Part shown: piece by piece, positions 8,947 to 17,849 of the stretch | How positions within the stretch are numbered: the first letter of the stretch is position 1 | Layout: the number at the start of each line of letters is the position of its first letter | Assembly: GCA_003612285.1 (NCBI GenBank) | Contig: RAYE01000019.1 | Coordinates: 1-64,000 of the forward strand | Source: a bacterium D16-51 | GTDB taxonomy: Bacteria; Bacillota; Clostridia; Lachnospirales; Lachnospiraceae | Reading direction: 5' to 3' | DNA length: 64,000 nucleotides | Program-made: the position numbers and the translations under genes | Notes under the pieces: generated by a model | Told to the model about the DNA's origin: nothing | The model's input: only the letters and a program-made list of their open reading frames with translations | The model's database searches: none

Positions 8947-10839
8947 ATGCAGAGGCTCAGCTTTTTTCCGACGCCCTACCCGGATGAATGCTTTTACAGT
9001 ATTTTTTGCCGCTACTATGTGCGGAGTGGGATTAGTTCTCCCGAAGCGGCGACACGGAAGTTCTTCAGGAGCGATAGGTCGCTGCTGGTGTCAACGGTCT
9101 ATTTCCCCAGGAAATTTGAATTATTAGATTATTGGGTTGATCCAGACAGCGGCATTACCGGAGGGGATTTAATATGCAACCATACGTCATATCCGTACCA
9201 TTCAGTTTCCCATGTAGATGATTTATACCGGCAGATGGAAGAAGCCATTAGGAGCGGCTTACCGGAGTCTGGCATTGAAAGGACTGTGCGCAGGATGATG
9301 AGCAAAAGTAAGTATGTTTCCGCAGGCCAATACCTGCGCTACTGCCCCGCCTGTGCCAGAGAGGATTTCTGCAAATATGGAGAGGCTTACTGGCACAGGA
9401 TACCCCAGCTTCCAGGAATTGTATACTGTCCGGAACATGGCTGCCGCATCAGGGACAGTGATGTGCCATTTGAAGAAATGAGGGTCAGGATATACCCGGC
9501 TTCTTATGTACTCCGCAATATAAGAGACAATGCGGAAAGCATCCAGCGTTATAAAGAAAACTATTTTTTCGTTGCCAGGGAGACGGCATGGCTTCTTGGG
9601 CATGGCAGGGAGTTCGGAGGTTATAAAAACATCAGTCGTAAATACAGGGAATGCATGACAGAACGCGGCTATGCAGACTACCGTGGGATAATCTGTGACA
9701 GGGAAGCGTTTGTGAATGATTTCAGGAAAATGTATGGGGATGGATTTATTTCCGAAATCCTCCCCTATAGCGGGAATCCGCTGTACTGGCTGCGGTATTT
9801 GCAGGAAAGTATTGGATTTAACCTCCGGCCGCTGCACCATATCCTGCTCATGGGATTTTTTGCAGGGTCTGCAAGAAATTTCATGGATATGGAAGTAAAG
9901 CCAACACAGCCATATGGAAGCGGGCCGTGGCCATGCGCCAACAGCTTATGTGTCCATTATAAGGCGAAGGTTGCGGAACGGACGGATATCCAGAAAATGG
10001 GGGATGAGATATGGGCATGGTTTGAATGCCCGCATTGCGGGATGAAGTACCGCAGGTCAAAGCCTGACCAACCATTTGAAGAATATCTGCGGAAGCCATG
10101 TATTTCTGACAGGGGATTTCTGTATGAACAAAAGTTAAAGGAATATCTTTTAGACCAAGAAATGCCGCTCCGGGCAATGTCTGAAAGGCTCGGGGTAGAT
10201 ACCCGGACGATAGTAGAATATGCCAGAAAAAACGGTATTGATCTGGGCAAGAAGTATAAGGAACGGTGCCCTTCATGGAAGGTGGATGCCTGCAGGGAGA
10301 GGACAGATTATTACCGTATGCGTGTAATGGAGGAATTACAGGAAAGGCATGTGCTGTCCTGCAAAGACCTCAAGGAGAGTGTCCCAGGAGCCTACGAGTG
10401 GCTGATCCGTAAGGAGCCGGAGTGGATACATAGCAAACTTACCCATGAATTTGGCAAGCCGAGGTGGCAGGAATGGGGAGATGCAGCGCTTATAGAACTG
10501 AAAGCCGCATATGCTGAAATCCAGGCTTTTGGGGATCATAGGAAACGTGTCAACATCAGCTGGCTGGCAAGAGTGGCAGGATTGAATAGGGATGATATCT
10601 ATGGAAGACTGCCATATCTGCCGGAGATGCAGCGCTTTTTTGATGAAGTATGTGAAACACAGGAAGAATGGATTCGACGGCGGTATACAGAGGTTGCGCT
10701 TGAGAAGAAAAAAGCTGGTGGAAAGGAGTTTACTTATAATGATGTAAAAAGAAAAGTGCAGATTCGAGGGAAGTCTTATAGGAGAAATCAGAAACTAATA
10801 GAAGATATACTTATAGAATTGAATAAAACTCTATTTTAG
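8947..10839 (+). CDS. tniQ: TniQ/TnsD-family target-selection protein
   Basis: 630-residue protein with an N-terminal TniQ domain (PTPYPDECFYSIFCRY) and a zinc knuckle (YCPACA ... YCPEHGC). A second zinc finger lies mid-protein (CANSLC ... CPHCGMKY), and helix-turn-helix-like repeats occupy the C-terminal half (MSERLGVDTRTIVEYA; VNISWLARVAGLNRDDIYG). The length and C-terminal DNA-binding half fit a TnsD-type sequence-specific target binder; they do not fit a short CRISPR-associated TniQ. No TnsE and no Cas gene is present, so this is the only visible target selector. The target bound is unknown; the conserved end of the neighbouring NlpC/P60 gene is an obvious candidate. Confidence 0.85.
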   Translation: MQRLSFFPTPYPDECFYSIFCRYYVRSGISSPEAATRKFFRSDRSLLVSTVYFPRKFELLDYWVDPDSGITGGDLICNHTSYPYHSVSHVDDLYRQMEEAIRSGLPESGIERTVRRMMSKSKYVSAGQYLRYCPACAREDFCKYGEAYWHRIPQLPGIVYCPEHGCRIRDSDVPFEEMRVRIYPASYVLRNIRDNAESIQRYKENYFFVARETAWLLGHGREFGGYKNISRKYRECMTERGYADYRGIICDREAFVNDFRKMYGDGFISEILPYSGNPLYWLRYLQESIGFNLRPLHHILLMGFFAGSARNFMDMEVKPTQPYGSGPWPCANSLCVHYKAKVAERTDIQKMGDEIWAWFECPHCGMKYRRSKPDQPFEEYLRKPCISDRGFLYEQKLKEYLLDQEMPLRAMSERLGVDTRTIVEYARKNGIDLGKKYKERCPSWKVDACRERTDYYRMRVMEELQERHVLSCKDLKESVPGAYEWLIRKEPEWIHSKLTHEFGKPRWQEWGDAALIELKAAYAEIQAFGDHRKRVNISWLARVAGLNRDDIYGRLPYLPEMQRFFDEVCETQEEWIRRRYTEVALEKKKAGGKEFTYNDVKRKVQIRGKSYRRNQKLIEDILIELNKTLF

Positions 10840-11640
10840 AAGATAAGCATCTTATGATAAAACTGATGAAATAATAATAGAAATTGTAACAGCTCAGCTT
10901 CCTCTTACCGTTACAAGTATCTTACAATCCTAAACCGCATCGCGATGGGGCGGATACTGTAGAATATTACGCTCTGTAAATGTGCAGACCGGTCTGAACT
11001 GTTAATACAAATTCAGTGTAATTTATTAATTGTATAGTTGTATTCGTATTGAAAATTTGTTAAAATTATATAAGATGAGCATTGTACCAAGTGTTATGTC
11101 TGCACATTATGTATACATATAAGTGAGAAGTTGCTCTTGGAATGTGCTCATAGTGGAGGGAAAGTTTCTTTGGATTCAGAATGGAAGGGTAGACTTGTGA
11201 AAGTGTCATAAGGAATAGAAACGATTCGTAACATTTCTAATATTTAAAATAACATATATTATATGCTCAAGTAATGAATATTTTTGTATATGATGTTAAA
11301 GAATGTTGGTGAAAAATCATAGACATAGTATTATGGACATTAATTTGACTAGGCTGTTAGAATGTAGTGTATGATTGTTACGAAAGTTTACCATCAATTT
11401 GACAAAAATGCTGTTTATATTAATATGTCAAGAGATTATTGATTTGTTATTTATAACAAAGGACAATCACTTAAGTATACTAAAGATGGAGGGATTATAA
11501 ATAGAGTGATTCAAGAGAAGGTCTTAATATAAAGAGGAAGAAGTTTGAAACAAATAAGTAGAGGACAGCCAAGAAATAAAGGGCATAGCAAACAAACCAT
11601 CTCAATAGGTGGTTTTGAAAACTGAATATAGACACAACAC
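10840..11640. other. Gene-less AT-rich stretch in the Tn7-like element
   Basis: No open frame of useful length, tandem repeat or CRISPR-like array was seen. A possible stem (GTAAC ... GTTAC) lies near 10887-10916, directly after tniQ. The sequence is rich in A and T, resembling the cargo and unlike the tns genes. It could be decayed cargo, a boundary of the IS110 insertion, or encode a small RNA. Confidence 0.5.
11592..11616 (-). terminator. Possible terminator of the IS110 gene
   Basis: On the minus strand, arms AACCA and TGGTT, extended by G-T pairs around a short loop, are followed by TTGTTT. This lies about 30 bases past the transposase stop. Confidence 0.35.
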
Positions 11641-11644
11641 CTAA

Positions 11645-12904
11645 TCAGATAACAGTAACAACATCATCCTTGATGGTGTAGCCCCGTTGTTTAAGTAGAT
11701 TAAGTGCCTGTGAAGTAGTTAAAACTTTTTCTTTGTTCACAGGACGTGATTCAAGAAAGCCTTCTGGCGTATATGGTTTTAAATCTGTGAGTATGTGCCA
11801 GATAGCGGTCAGGATCATACGACAGATTGCAATGATAGCTTTCTTGTGACCACGGCGTGCTTTTATACGGCGATAACGGATGGCAAATTCAGGATGTTTC
11901 TTCGATTTGATTAAAGCATTTGCAACTTGCACCAAAACTGGTTTAAAATAGGAACCAGCACGGGAAATCCTAGTGGACTTAATCTTGCAATTGCTTTGGT
12001 CATTACGGGGACAGCATCCTGCCCATGAAACGAGGTTTTTAGCTGTGGGGAAGACAGACATATCACCTCCGATTTCAGAAAGCACCTGTATAGCAGTCAG
12101 CGGATTTTTATCGAATCCTGGCACGGTTCGAATAAGATTAAGGACGCTTTCGTACTTTTCACTGAGACGAAAGATTTCCCGTTCTATTTCTGCTTTGTGC
12201 AATTCTAATTCATCGATGTGATTCAGACACTGCCTAAGTTTCACAGCTTGCTCTTGCGAGACAGCGCCATCAACTGCAGCCTGTATTTCTTCCATAGGAG
12301 TTTTACATCTGCCATCCACAAAAGGTGTTACATCAAAAGTTTCCCCGGGGTGTTGTAAAATCTGTTCGGTAATGGAACGGGAAGATTTACCAAATATATC
12401 AGAAAAGACATCGTCAAGTTTTAAGTTAGACACGGTAAGACAGTTATGGGCACGGTTCTTCTCACTGGTAATCATACAAGTGAGTTTGAAACGGTATCTT
12501 ACTAAATCTCTTAATTCACGGATGTCAGCAGGCGGAATAAAGGAAGGATTGACCATTCCGCACATATATAAATCACAAATCCATTTGGCATCCTTACGGT
12601 CTGTCTTGTTACCTTTTTGAGGTTTGGTATATTTGGGGTGGGAAAGAGTAACCCAGATGTTATTCTTCTCCAGGATATTAAATACTGGGATCCAGTACTT
12701 GCCGGTAGATTCCATACAGACATCGTTACAGTTGTATTTAGCAAGCCAGTCACACAACTCGTTCAACCCTTTTGTAAAGGAAGAAAAGCGGGCCTGCTTA
12801 TACTCTGTGCGTTTGTTGGAATCAGTAATGCCAATGCAGGCATAAATCCAGGTTTTGTGGACATCAAGCCCACAGCAATTATTTTTTAAGATTTTAAAAG
12901 ACAA
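11645..12904 (-). CDS. IS110-family DEDD recombinase (transposase)
   Basis: 419-residue transposase of the IS110 family. It has an N-terminal RuvC-like DEDD domain (CGLDVHKTW; CMESTGKYW; NKTDRKDAKW) and a C-terminal Transposase_20 domain carrying the reactive serine (ISRAGSYFKPVLVQ). Start is TTG at 12904, preceded by AGGAGGT 9 bases upstream. These recombinases are guided by a bridge RNA encoded in the element's own non-coding end, here probably the 200 bases upstream. The gene is antisense to all neighbours and separates the tns genes from the cargo operon. The exact ends of the element were not resolved. Confidence 0.88.
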   Translation of the reverse strand: MSFKILKNNCCGLDVHKTWIYACIGITDSNKRTEYKQARFSSFTKGLNELCDWLAKYNCNDVCMESTGKYWIPVFNILEKNNIWVTLSHPKYTKPQKGNKTDRKDAKWICDLYMCGMVNPSFIPPADIRELRDLVRYRFKLTCMITSEKNRAHNCLTVSNLKLDDVFSDIFGKSSRSITEQILQHPGETFDVTPFVDGRCKTPMEEIQAAVDGAVSQEQAVKLRQCLNHIDELELHKAEIEREIFRLSEKYESVLNLIRTVPGFDKNPLTAIQVLSEIGGDMSVFPTAKNLVSWAGCCPRNDQSNCKIKSTRISRAGSYFKPVLVQVANALIKSKKHPEFAIRYRRIKARRGHKKAIIAICRMILTAIWHILTDLKPYTPEGFLESRPVNKEKVLTTSQALNLLKQRGYTIKDDVVTVI

Positions 12905-13110
12905 TAAAAGTACCTCCTGATGATTTATAGTTATAAAACTGACAGTGACTGGCCATCCGGCAAAATCGAGTCGACTTTGGAAGAGATAAGTTTACGGGCT
13001 ACGTTATGCGCCATTCATTGATGCCTTAACGGATGACCGACAACATATAAAAATGCGAGGTCGCCGCTATACAGCCCCGCCACTCACCTCCACGTGTTCT
13101 TAGTGTGTCA
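12905..13110 (-). ncRNA. Candidate IS110 bridge RNA region
   Basis: About 200 bases without an ORF lie directly upstream of the recombinase on its strand. This is where IS110-group elements encode the bridge RNA that pairs with donor and target DNA. The region is much more GC-rich and stem-prone than the flanking AT-rich DNA, for example around GTGGCGGGGCTG and CCGGATGGCC on the minus strand. RNA boundaries and guide loops were not resolved. The assignment rests on position and composition. Confidence 0.45.
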
Positions 13111-13217
13111 GTCTTATAAAAGAATTGTATCAGAAGGAAGATAGAAAAGAAAAGCGAAAGTCAGCCAACATGTTTCATGACACATTGGTGCCTTTCGCAG
13201 AAAGGCGGATTATAAGA

Positions 13218-13766
13218 ATGAAAGAGATTATAGCAGAGAATTATTTATGTTTTTTAGCGCTAATTGAGATGATAATCCAAGATGTCATAGGTACGAGTTG
13301 TATAGATCAATTTTATTTGGCGGAATATTTTGGAGTAACAGTTCCGAAGGATTATAAAATTGATATTAAAAATGTACAATATAGTGATAGAGATAGACAA
13401 CTTGGAGTACACATTGATGAAGATAAGCTTAATATATTGTTTCAAAATACAGGTATTCCATTACATACAGACTACATATATGTAAATCCATTTGAAGATA
13501 ATAAAATAGATGATTACAGATATCCCAATTTACGTAGTAACAAGTATGTTGTATACACATACAGTTATGGTTACTTGTACGGTATACCAAAGTCATATGA
13601 TATTGGACATGTAGCACTATTGGATAAGGTTATCTCTCAAAGTTGTCTGAGAATATATGACCCAGGCCCTCAAAATCATGGTTATAAAGAAGTAAATAGA
13701 TTTGAAATGTATGAAGCAATGAGAATAATAAAAAGTGGGATATACATTTTTGAAACAAATATCTAG
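13218..13766 (+). CDS. C39-like / BtrH-like cysteine peptidase-fold protein, cargo operon
   Basis: A 183-residue protein. NYLCFLALIEMI near the N-terminus resembles the catalytic-Cys helix of papain-like C39/BtrH proteins. DIGHVALLDK provides a candidate His, and IYDPGPQNHG a candidate Asp, in the right order. A TTG at 13125 or ATG at 13170 could extend it, but the ATG at 13218 sits just before the conserved Cys helix and follows AAAGGCGG. It is the first gene of a co-directional AT-rich operon of nucleotide enzymes. Its role is unknown; processing or acyl transfer linked to the next protein is possible. The family assignment is moderate and made by eye. Confidence 0.55.
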   Translation: MKEIIAENYLCFLALIEMIIQDVIGTSCIDQFYLAEYFGVTVPKDYKIDIKNVQYSDRDRQLGVHIDEDKLNILFQNTGIPLHTDYIYVNPFEDNKIDDYRYPNLRSNKYVVYTYSYGYLYGIPKSYDIGHVALLDKVISQSCLRIYDPGPQNHGYKEVNRFEMYEAMRIIKSGIYIFETNI

Positions 13767-13820
13767 AATGCAAGATAGAGTAAGTGGAGGTATTCTTATA
13801 TTAGAAAGTGATGTGATGAC

Positions 13821-15560
13821 TTGAACGATTTATCGGCAGATACACCTATATTTTTACATTTTTTAAATCGGGAATTGAGAGAAACCGAAAATGTGACTTT
13901 CTCTGATGAACAAATTTACACGTTTCTGGTAGTTGCATTACTTATGACAAACGAGTATATTTATATTGGTGATGCAATTGTATGGGAATGCTACAATGTT
14001 TTTCCGAAATCGATTAACCTATTAAGAGAAATGGAAAAACTTGGTTTGGCATGTTTTGTAGGAACAGATACGGAAGTAAATTCTTTTCTTGCCAAACGTA
14101 GAAGGTTATATTCGCATGATAAAAGAAGATATCCTATTTATTTTATTGATAATATGGTCGAATATTTATGGGGTAGACATCATAAAAAAATATATCATGA
14201 CACTACTGCTATTTTGGCAAGGAAGCTATTCGATATTGTTAATGGGTTTGAAGAAAAGTGGCAGGGATATGTGTTTTCCAATAGAGATAAAGATACTATT
14301 GCTAAAAGATTAGAGTATAGACGAAAGAATAATATAGCAGTCACATATTCGTTATTTAAATATGCAAGAATTACAGAACAAAGCAAGCTGAATCTTAGAA
14401 GAAACATAATTGTAAACTATAATCAACGTTACCTAGACGCATTAAATGGAAAGTTAATGACGGGAATTTCTGGATTACAATATTATGATTTACCACAAGA
14501 TTCAGGAATGTTTTATGATTATAATCTACATTTGAAATTATTTAATAAAATGGGGATTATTAATAATAAAGAATACTTTAATGATAAAACAAAATATAAA
14601 ATTTTTGAACTGAGAAGTGCTGAGAACAAAATATATCAAGCTATTTTATTAGAGATTAAAAGAATAGCGTGTGGACTACAGGATGTTGAAGATCATATTC
14701 ATGATAGTGTATATTTCCTAGAAAAAAATTTGGTAAATGTAGACTTATGTACAGGCTTAAAGTTAAATGAAAAGTTGTTTGCTCTTTGTAAATTCTCGAA
14801 TATGTTATGTAATGCTAATAGATATTTTAAGGAGGGATATGAAAAAATGTCAAACACAAATAGGAAAATACTTGTTCTTGCAGCTTCCCCGCTTGAGTAT
14901 AAAGTATTAAGAAAAGTAGTAAAAGAAGAAGGGATTGATTTTGAGGACAAGCCTTTGAGAAAAAATGAAGATTTTTCTTATGCTGAATGTTATAGCACGT
15001 TGCAGTCAAAACTTTTTCTTGCAAGAACTGATATGGGAGCACTTAATGCTTCAACAACAATTAATCAGCTAGTTGAGGAATTGCAGACAAATTATGTAAT
15101 AATGGGAGGGATATGTGCAGGAATGCGCCCAGATAAGCAACATATTGGAGACGTGATAATTGCCACACAGATACATGATTATGATTTGTCAAAAAGAACA
15201 CAAGAACAGAGAATATCACGAGGTAATACATTCACACCTAATAGATATTTGTATGATAAGTTCTTGTTAGAGAGCTATGAAAATGAGATAGTAGTAGATT
15301 CGGGACTTTTTATTTCATCAAATACCCTTGCGAACTCCTATGACTATGTGAAACAGGTTCTGTCGGAATATCCAGACGCCAAGGGATATGAAATGGAAGG
15401 AACAGGACTTATGTATGCATGTCAGTTATTTATGGACAAGTGGATCCTAGTTAAGTCCATTTGTGACTGGGGATACGACAAAACAGATAGCGATCAGGAA
15501 ATGGCAGCAAAAAATAGTTACAGTTTTATCCTAAATACTATAAAAGAAAGGATTGGGTGA
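13821..15560 (+). CDS. Two-domain protein with C-terminal nucleoside phosphorylase/nucleosidase (PNP/MTAN) domain
   Basis: 579 residues from a TTG start; a stop at 13809 blocks an earlier in-frame start. Residues ~1-340 form an unrecognised, mostly helical domain with no P-loop. Residues ~346-579 form a PNP_UDP_1/MTAN domain: ILVLAASPLEY, the glycine-rich VIMGGICAGM, the substrate Glu in GYEMEGTG and the catalytic Asp in SICDWGYDKTD. Such domains break N-glycosidic bonds of nucleosides, and similar CDWG-type versions occur as effectors in bacterial conflict systems (family knowledge). A strong internal ribosome-binding site precedes Met343 at the domain boundary. It overlaps the next gene region and is likely co-transcribed with it. 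The biological substrate is unknown. Confidence 0.75.
   Translation: MNDLSADTPIFLHFLNRELRETENVTFSDEQIYTFLVVALLMTNEYIYIGDAIVWECYNVFPKSINLLREMEKLGLACFVGTDTEVNSFLAKRRRLYSHDKRRYPIYFIDNMVEYLWGRHHKKIYHDTTAILARKLFDIVNGFEEKWQGYVFSNRDKDTIAKRLEYRRKNNIAVTYSLFKYARITEQSKLNLRRNIIVNYNQRYLDALNGKLMTGISGLQYYDLPQDSGMFYDYNLHLKLFNKMGIINNKEYFNDKTKYKIFELRSAENKIYQAILLEIKRIACGLQDVEDHIHDSVYFLEKNLVNVDLCTGLKLNEKLFALCKFSNMLCNANRYFKEGYEKMSNTNRKILVLAASPLEYKVLRKVVKEEGIDFEDKPLRKNEDFSYAECYSTLQSKLFLARTDMGALNASTTINQLVEELQTNYVIMGGICAGMRPDKQHIGDVIIATQIHDYDLSKRTQEQRISRGNTFTPNRYLYDKFLLESYENEIVVDSGLFISSNTLANSYDYVKQVLSEYPDAKGYEMEGTGLMYACQLFMDKWILVKSICDWGYDKTDSDQEMAAKNSYSFILNTIKERIG
14829..14849 (+). promoter_or_regulatory. Internal Shine-Dalgarno and start at the PNP domain boundary
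   Basis: AAGGAGGG at 14829-14836 lies 10 bases before an in-frame ATG (14847, Met343). It is a better ribosome-binding site than that of the gene's own TTG. It would yield a separate ~237-residue phosphorylase-domain protein. Confidence 0.5.
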
Positions 15561-15567
15561 TTTAGTA

Positions 15568-16185
15568 ATGGTGATTAAAGTTTCAAACTCTATGATTGAG
15601 CACAATTTATCCCAATTTAGAGATAAGAACACTAGCTCATATATTGCTCGAAAGAATGTTGAAAATATCTCATATTCTTTAGCAAGTAGGGTGTCTGATC
15701 TAATAGAGACTAGTCATGTTGACATAAAGACACCTCTTGGCAATGCAAAAGGAATCCTTCTAAATGAGAAGATAGAACTTGTTCCGATAATAAGGGCAGG
15801 GCTTGCTATGCTTGGGGCATTTACAGAATCTTTTCCTGATTCTCATATTGGATTAGTTGCATGCGAAAGGCATCATGATCTTTCGGTAGGTTTATTGTAT
15901 GAAAAGGTTAGTCGTACCCTTAACGAACGAACTGTGATTATTCTTGATCCTATGTTGGCTACTGGAAACACAATTGATACTGTACTCGATTTAATAGAAC
16001 CTCGTCAACCTAAAAAAATTATCATTGTATCAATTCTTGCTGTTCCAAGGGGTATTGAAAAGCTTCGTGAAAGAGGTGATTATACGATAGTGACTGTAAG
16101 AGATAATGAGAAATTAGATGAAAACAATTATGTTTATCCTGGAGTAGGAGATTCAGGTGATAGGCTATATGGAAAAGTTGAATAG
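15568..16185 (+). CDS. Uracil phosphoribosyltransferase-like protein
   Basis: 205 residues, the usual Upp length. Family motifs are clear: VPIIRAGLAML near the N-terminal third, the PRPP loop VIILDPMLATGNTID, and the uracil-binding YVYPGVGDSGDRLYG at the C-terminus. The expected reaction is uracil + PRPP to UMP + PPi. The ATG at 15568 starts 8 bases after the PNP stop. The sequence is diverged and AT-rich and lies in transferred cargo, so it is probably not the housekeeping enzyme. It could use the base released by the upstream phosphorylase domain (inference). Confidence 0.82.
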   Translation: MVIKVSNSMIEHNLSQFRDKNTSSYIARKNVENISYSLASRVSDLIETSHVDIKTPLGNAKGILLNEKIELVPIIRAGLAMLGAFTESFPDSHIGLVACERHHDLSVGLLYEKVSRTLNERTVIILDPMLATGNTIDTVLDLIEPRQPKKIIIVSILAVPRGIEKLRERGDYTIVTVRDNEKLDENNYVYPGVGDSGDRLYGKVE

Positions 16186-16217
16186 AAGGTTTTGGAGAAT
16201 AACGGAGGTATACTAAC

Positions 16218-16823
16218 ATGGAAACTGTATTAGTTCTAGATACATCAAAGGTTCAAAACTATTTAGTAAATAAAGATTTTTCTTTACTAGTCGATCACAA
16301 AAACGAGATTTTACAGAGTATCTATGACAACCATAAATTTCTAATAAGAGATGAGATTGAAGAAGATTTAAACTATAGACAGATTATACCATATTGTTTA
16401 CTTAAATATGGGGGAAGATATGTTCTTTTTGAAAGATTAAAAAAACAGTCAGAAGTTAGATTGCATTCAAAATTATCTTTAGGTGCTGGCGGACATATTA
16501 ATAATCAGGACGATGCAAATGAGCCATCTAAGATCATAGAGAATTGTATAAAAAGGGAACTTGATGAGGAAATATTAGTAAATTATGATATGACTAAAGA
16601 CATCACTTATGTAGGTGTCATAAATGATGCGCTCTCTGAGGTCAGCATGAGCCATTTGGGGCTATTATTTGAAATAAATTTACGTGATGATAATTTCCAG
16701 GTAAGAGAAAAAAACAAGATGGTTGCACAGTGGGTAACAGCTGAAGATATTAAATCAAAATATGAACTGCTTGAAAATTGGTCGAAAATTACATTTGATC
16801 AGCATATTAATATTACTAAGTAA
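16218..16823 (+). CDS. NUDIX hydrolase
   Basis: 201 residues. The NUDIX box lies around residues 92-125: GGHINN, then IIENCIKRELDEEILV, where RELDEE supplies the metal-binding glutamates; the usual final glycine is replaced. The fold before it (IPYCLLKYGGRYVLFER) is the standard NUDIX strand pattern. NUDIX enzymes hydrolyse a nucleoside diphosphate linked to another group, and the substrate here cannot be read from sequence. A strong ACGGAGG ribosome-binding site lies upstream. It sits between the phosphoribosyltransferase and the deoxyribosyltransferase-like gene. Confidence 0.8.
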   Translation: METVLVLDTSKVQNYLVNKDFSLLVDHKNEILQSIYDNHKFLIRDEIEEDLNYRQIIPYCLLKYGGRYVLFERLKKQSEVRLHSKLSLGAGGHINNQDDANEPSKIIENCIKRELDEEILVNYDMTKDITYVGVINDALSEVSMSHLGLLFEINLRDDNFQVREKNKMVAQWVTAEDIKSKYELLENWSKITFDQHINITK

Positions 16824-16872
16824 GGTGTTGGATACATATTAACTTTTAATAAAACATAGAAAGGAATTTTTT

Positions 16873-17487
16873 ATGAACTTAAAAATATATTTGTCAGGAA
16901 GCATTAAAAAAGGAGATAAAGACGAAAGCAAAAAATCATACTGGACAGACAGTGATATATCCATCCTTCAAAGAATACTTTGTCCTAAATATGATTTGAC
17001 AATTTTAAATCCCGCAGTGAGAAGTGATGATCTTTCAGATTATAAATCAACACTTGGAAGAGATTTACTACAAGTATATATTAGTGATTTAATAATTGTG
17101 GATGCAAGAGATAAGAAAGGAATCGGAATAGGCTCGGAAATGACGTTTGCAAAGGTTAATGCTATTCCTGTTATTTCGGTGTCGCCTCAAAATAGCCAAT
17201 ATAACCGGATAGACTTTGAATACTTGGGACAAAGAATGGATAAATGGATACATCCTTTTATTGGAGGATTAAGTGATTATTTAGTAGAGTCTGTCGAGGA
17301 GGCGGCCACTCTTATAATAAACAATTTTCCGTTTAAAAAAGCAGAGATAAGACATAAGGATTATCTATATGATGCTATGCAATATTATGTTGATACACAA
17401 TTGAAGGCTGATACAGAAATGTATAATTTAGTAAAGGATAATATGGAAATAAATAAACGTATTAGTACAATAAAAGAATACCTATAA
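16873..17487 (+). CDS. Nucleoside 2-deoxyribosyltransferase-like protein
   Basis: 204 residues. IYLSGSI at the N-terminus, SDLIIVDARDK and IGIGSEMTFAKVN fit the NDT fold (Rossmann-like; the Glu of GSEM is the expected nucleophile, and the Asp pair contacts the sugar). Family enzymes exchange bases on deoxynucleosides or hydrolyse nucleotides. The C-terminal ~60 residues are helical and unassigned. It follows AGAAAGG and is the last gene of the operon, ahead of a terminator at 17703. Confidence 0.72.
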   Translation: MNLKIYLSGSIKKGDKDESKKSYWTDSDISILQRILCPKYDLTILNPAVRSDDLSDYKSTLGRDLLQVYISDLIIVDARDKKGIGIGSEMTFAKVNAIPVISVSPQNSQYNRIDFEYLGQRMDKWIHPFIGGLSDYLVESVEEAATLIINNFPFKKAEIRHKDYLYDAMQYYVDTQLKADTEMYNLVKDNMEINKRISTIKEYL

Positions 17488-17702
17488 TCGTGAAATAAAT
17501 AATTAGTTTAAATTCAATGTGGTTTATAGTTTTATAAAGTTATTTAAAGCTATGTTGCTATTGCGCAAAGAGTAAATTATGTGTGAGATTATTTCTTCAT
17601 AATAGATTGTTTATCTTTGGCTCATAGGTCATGAAGGATGGATTTCATATTATTATAATTTAGATATAAACAAAAAATAAATAATACTATAAACAAGAGT
17701 AG

Positions 17703-17742
17703 AAAGGATGCATAAGCCCTAAAAGCTGAAGCATCCTTTTTT
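17703..17742 (+). terminator. Rho-independent terminator of the cargo operon
   Basis: AAAGGATGC and GCATCC arms enclose a 19-base loop and are followed by TTTTTT. It lies about 215 gene-less bases after the deoxyribosyltransferase-like gene and 110 bases before the transposon end, insulating the cargo from ICE1. Confidence 0.75.
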
Positions 17743-17793
17743 GTGTCCAAAATGGATTGGAGGTGGTGCCATTGATTATATTTATGGAAAAAT

Positions 17794-17849
17794 AATTATC
17801 GAACTTTATTACAAAAAACACGGATAAAATATACAACTTAATTACAAAT
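17794..17849 (-). repeat. Cargo-proximal end: two TnsB-type binding sites
   Basis: Inverted relative to the left end. The outer copy (17828-17849) begins 5 bases inside the terminus and keeps TAAGTT in register with AAAGTT on the left. The inner copy (17794-17816) matches TTTTGNAATAAAGTT exactly. Two spaced sites here against four packed sites at the other end gives an asymmetry similar to Tn7. Confidence 0.72.
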
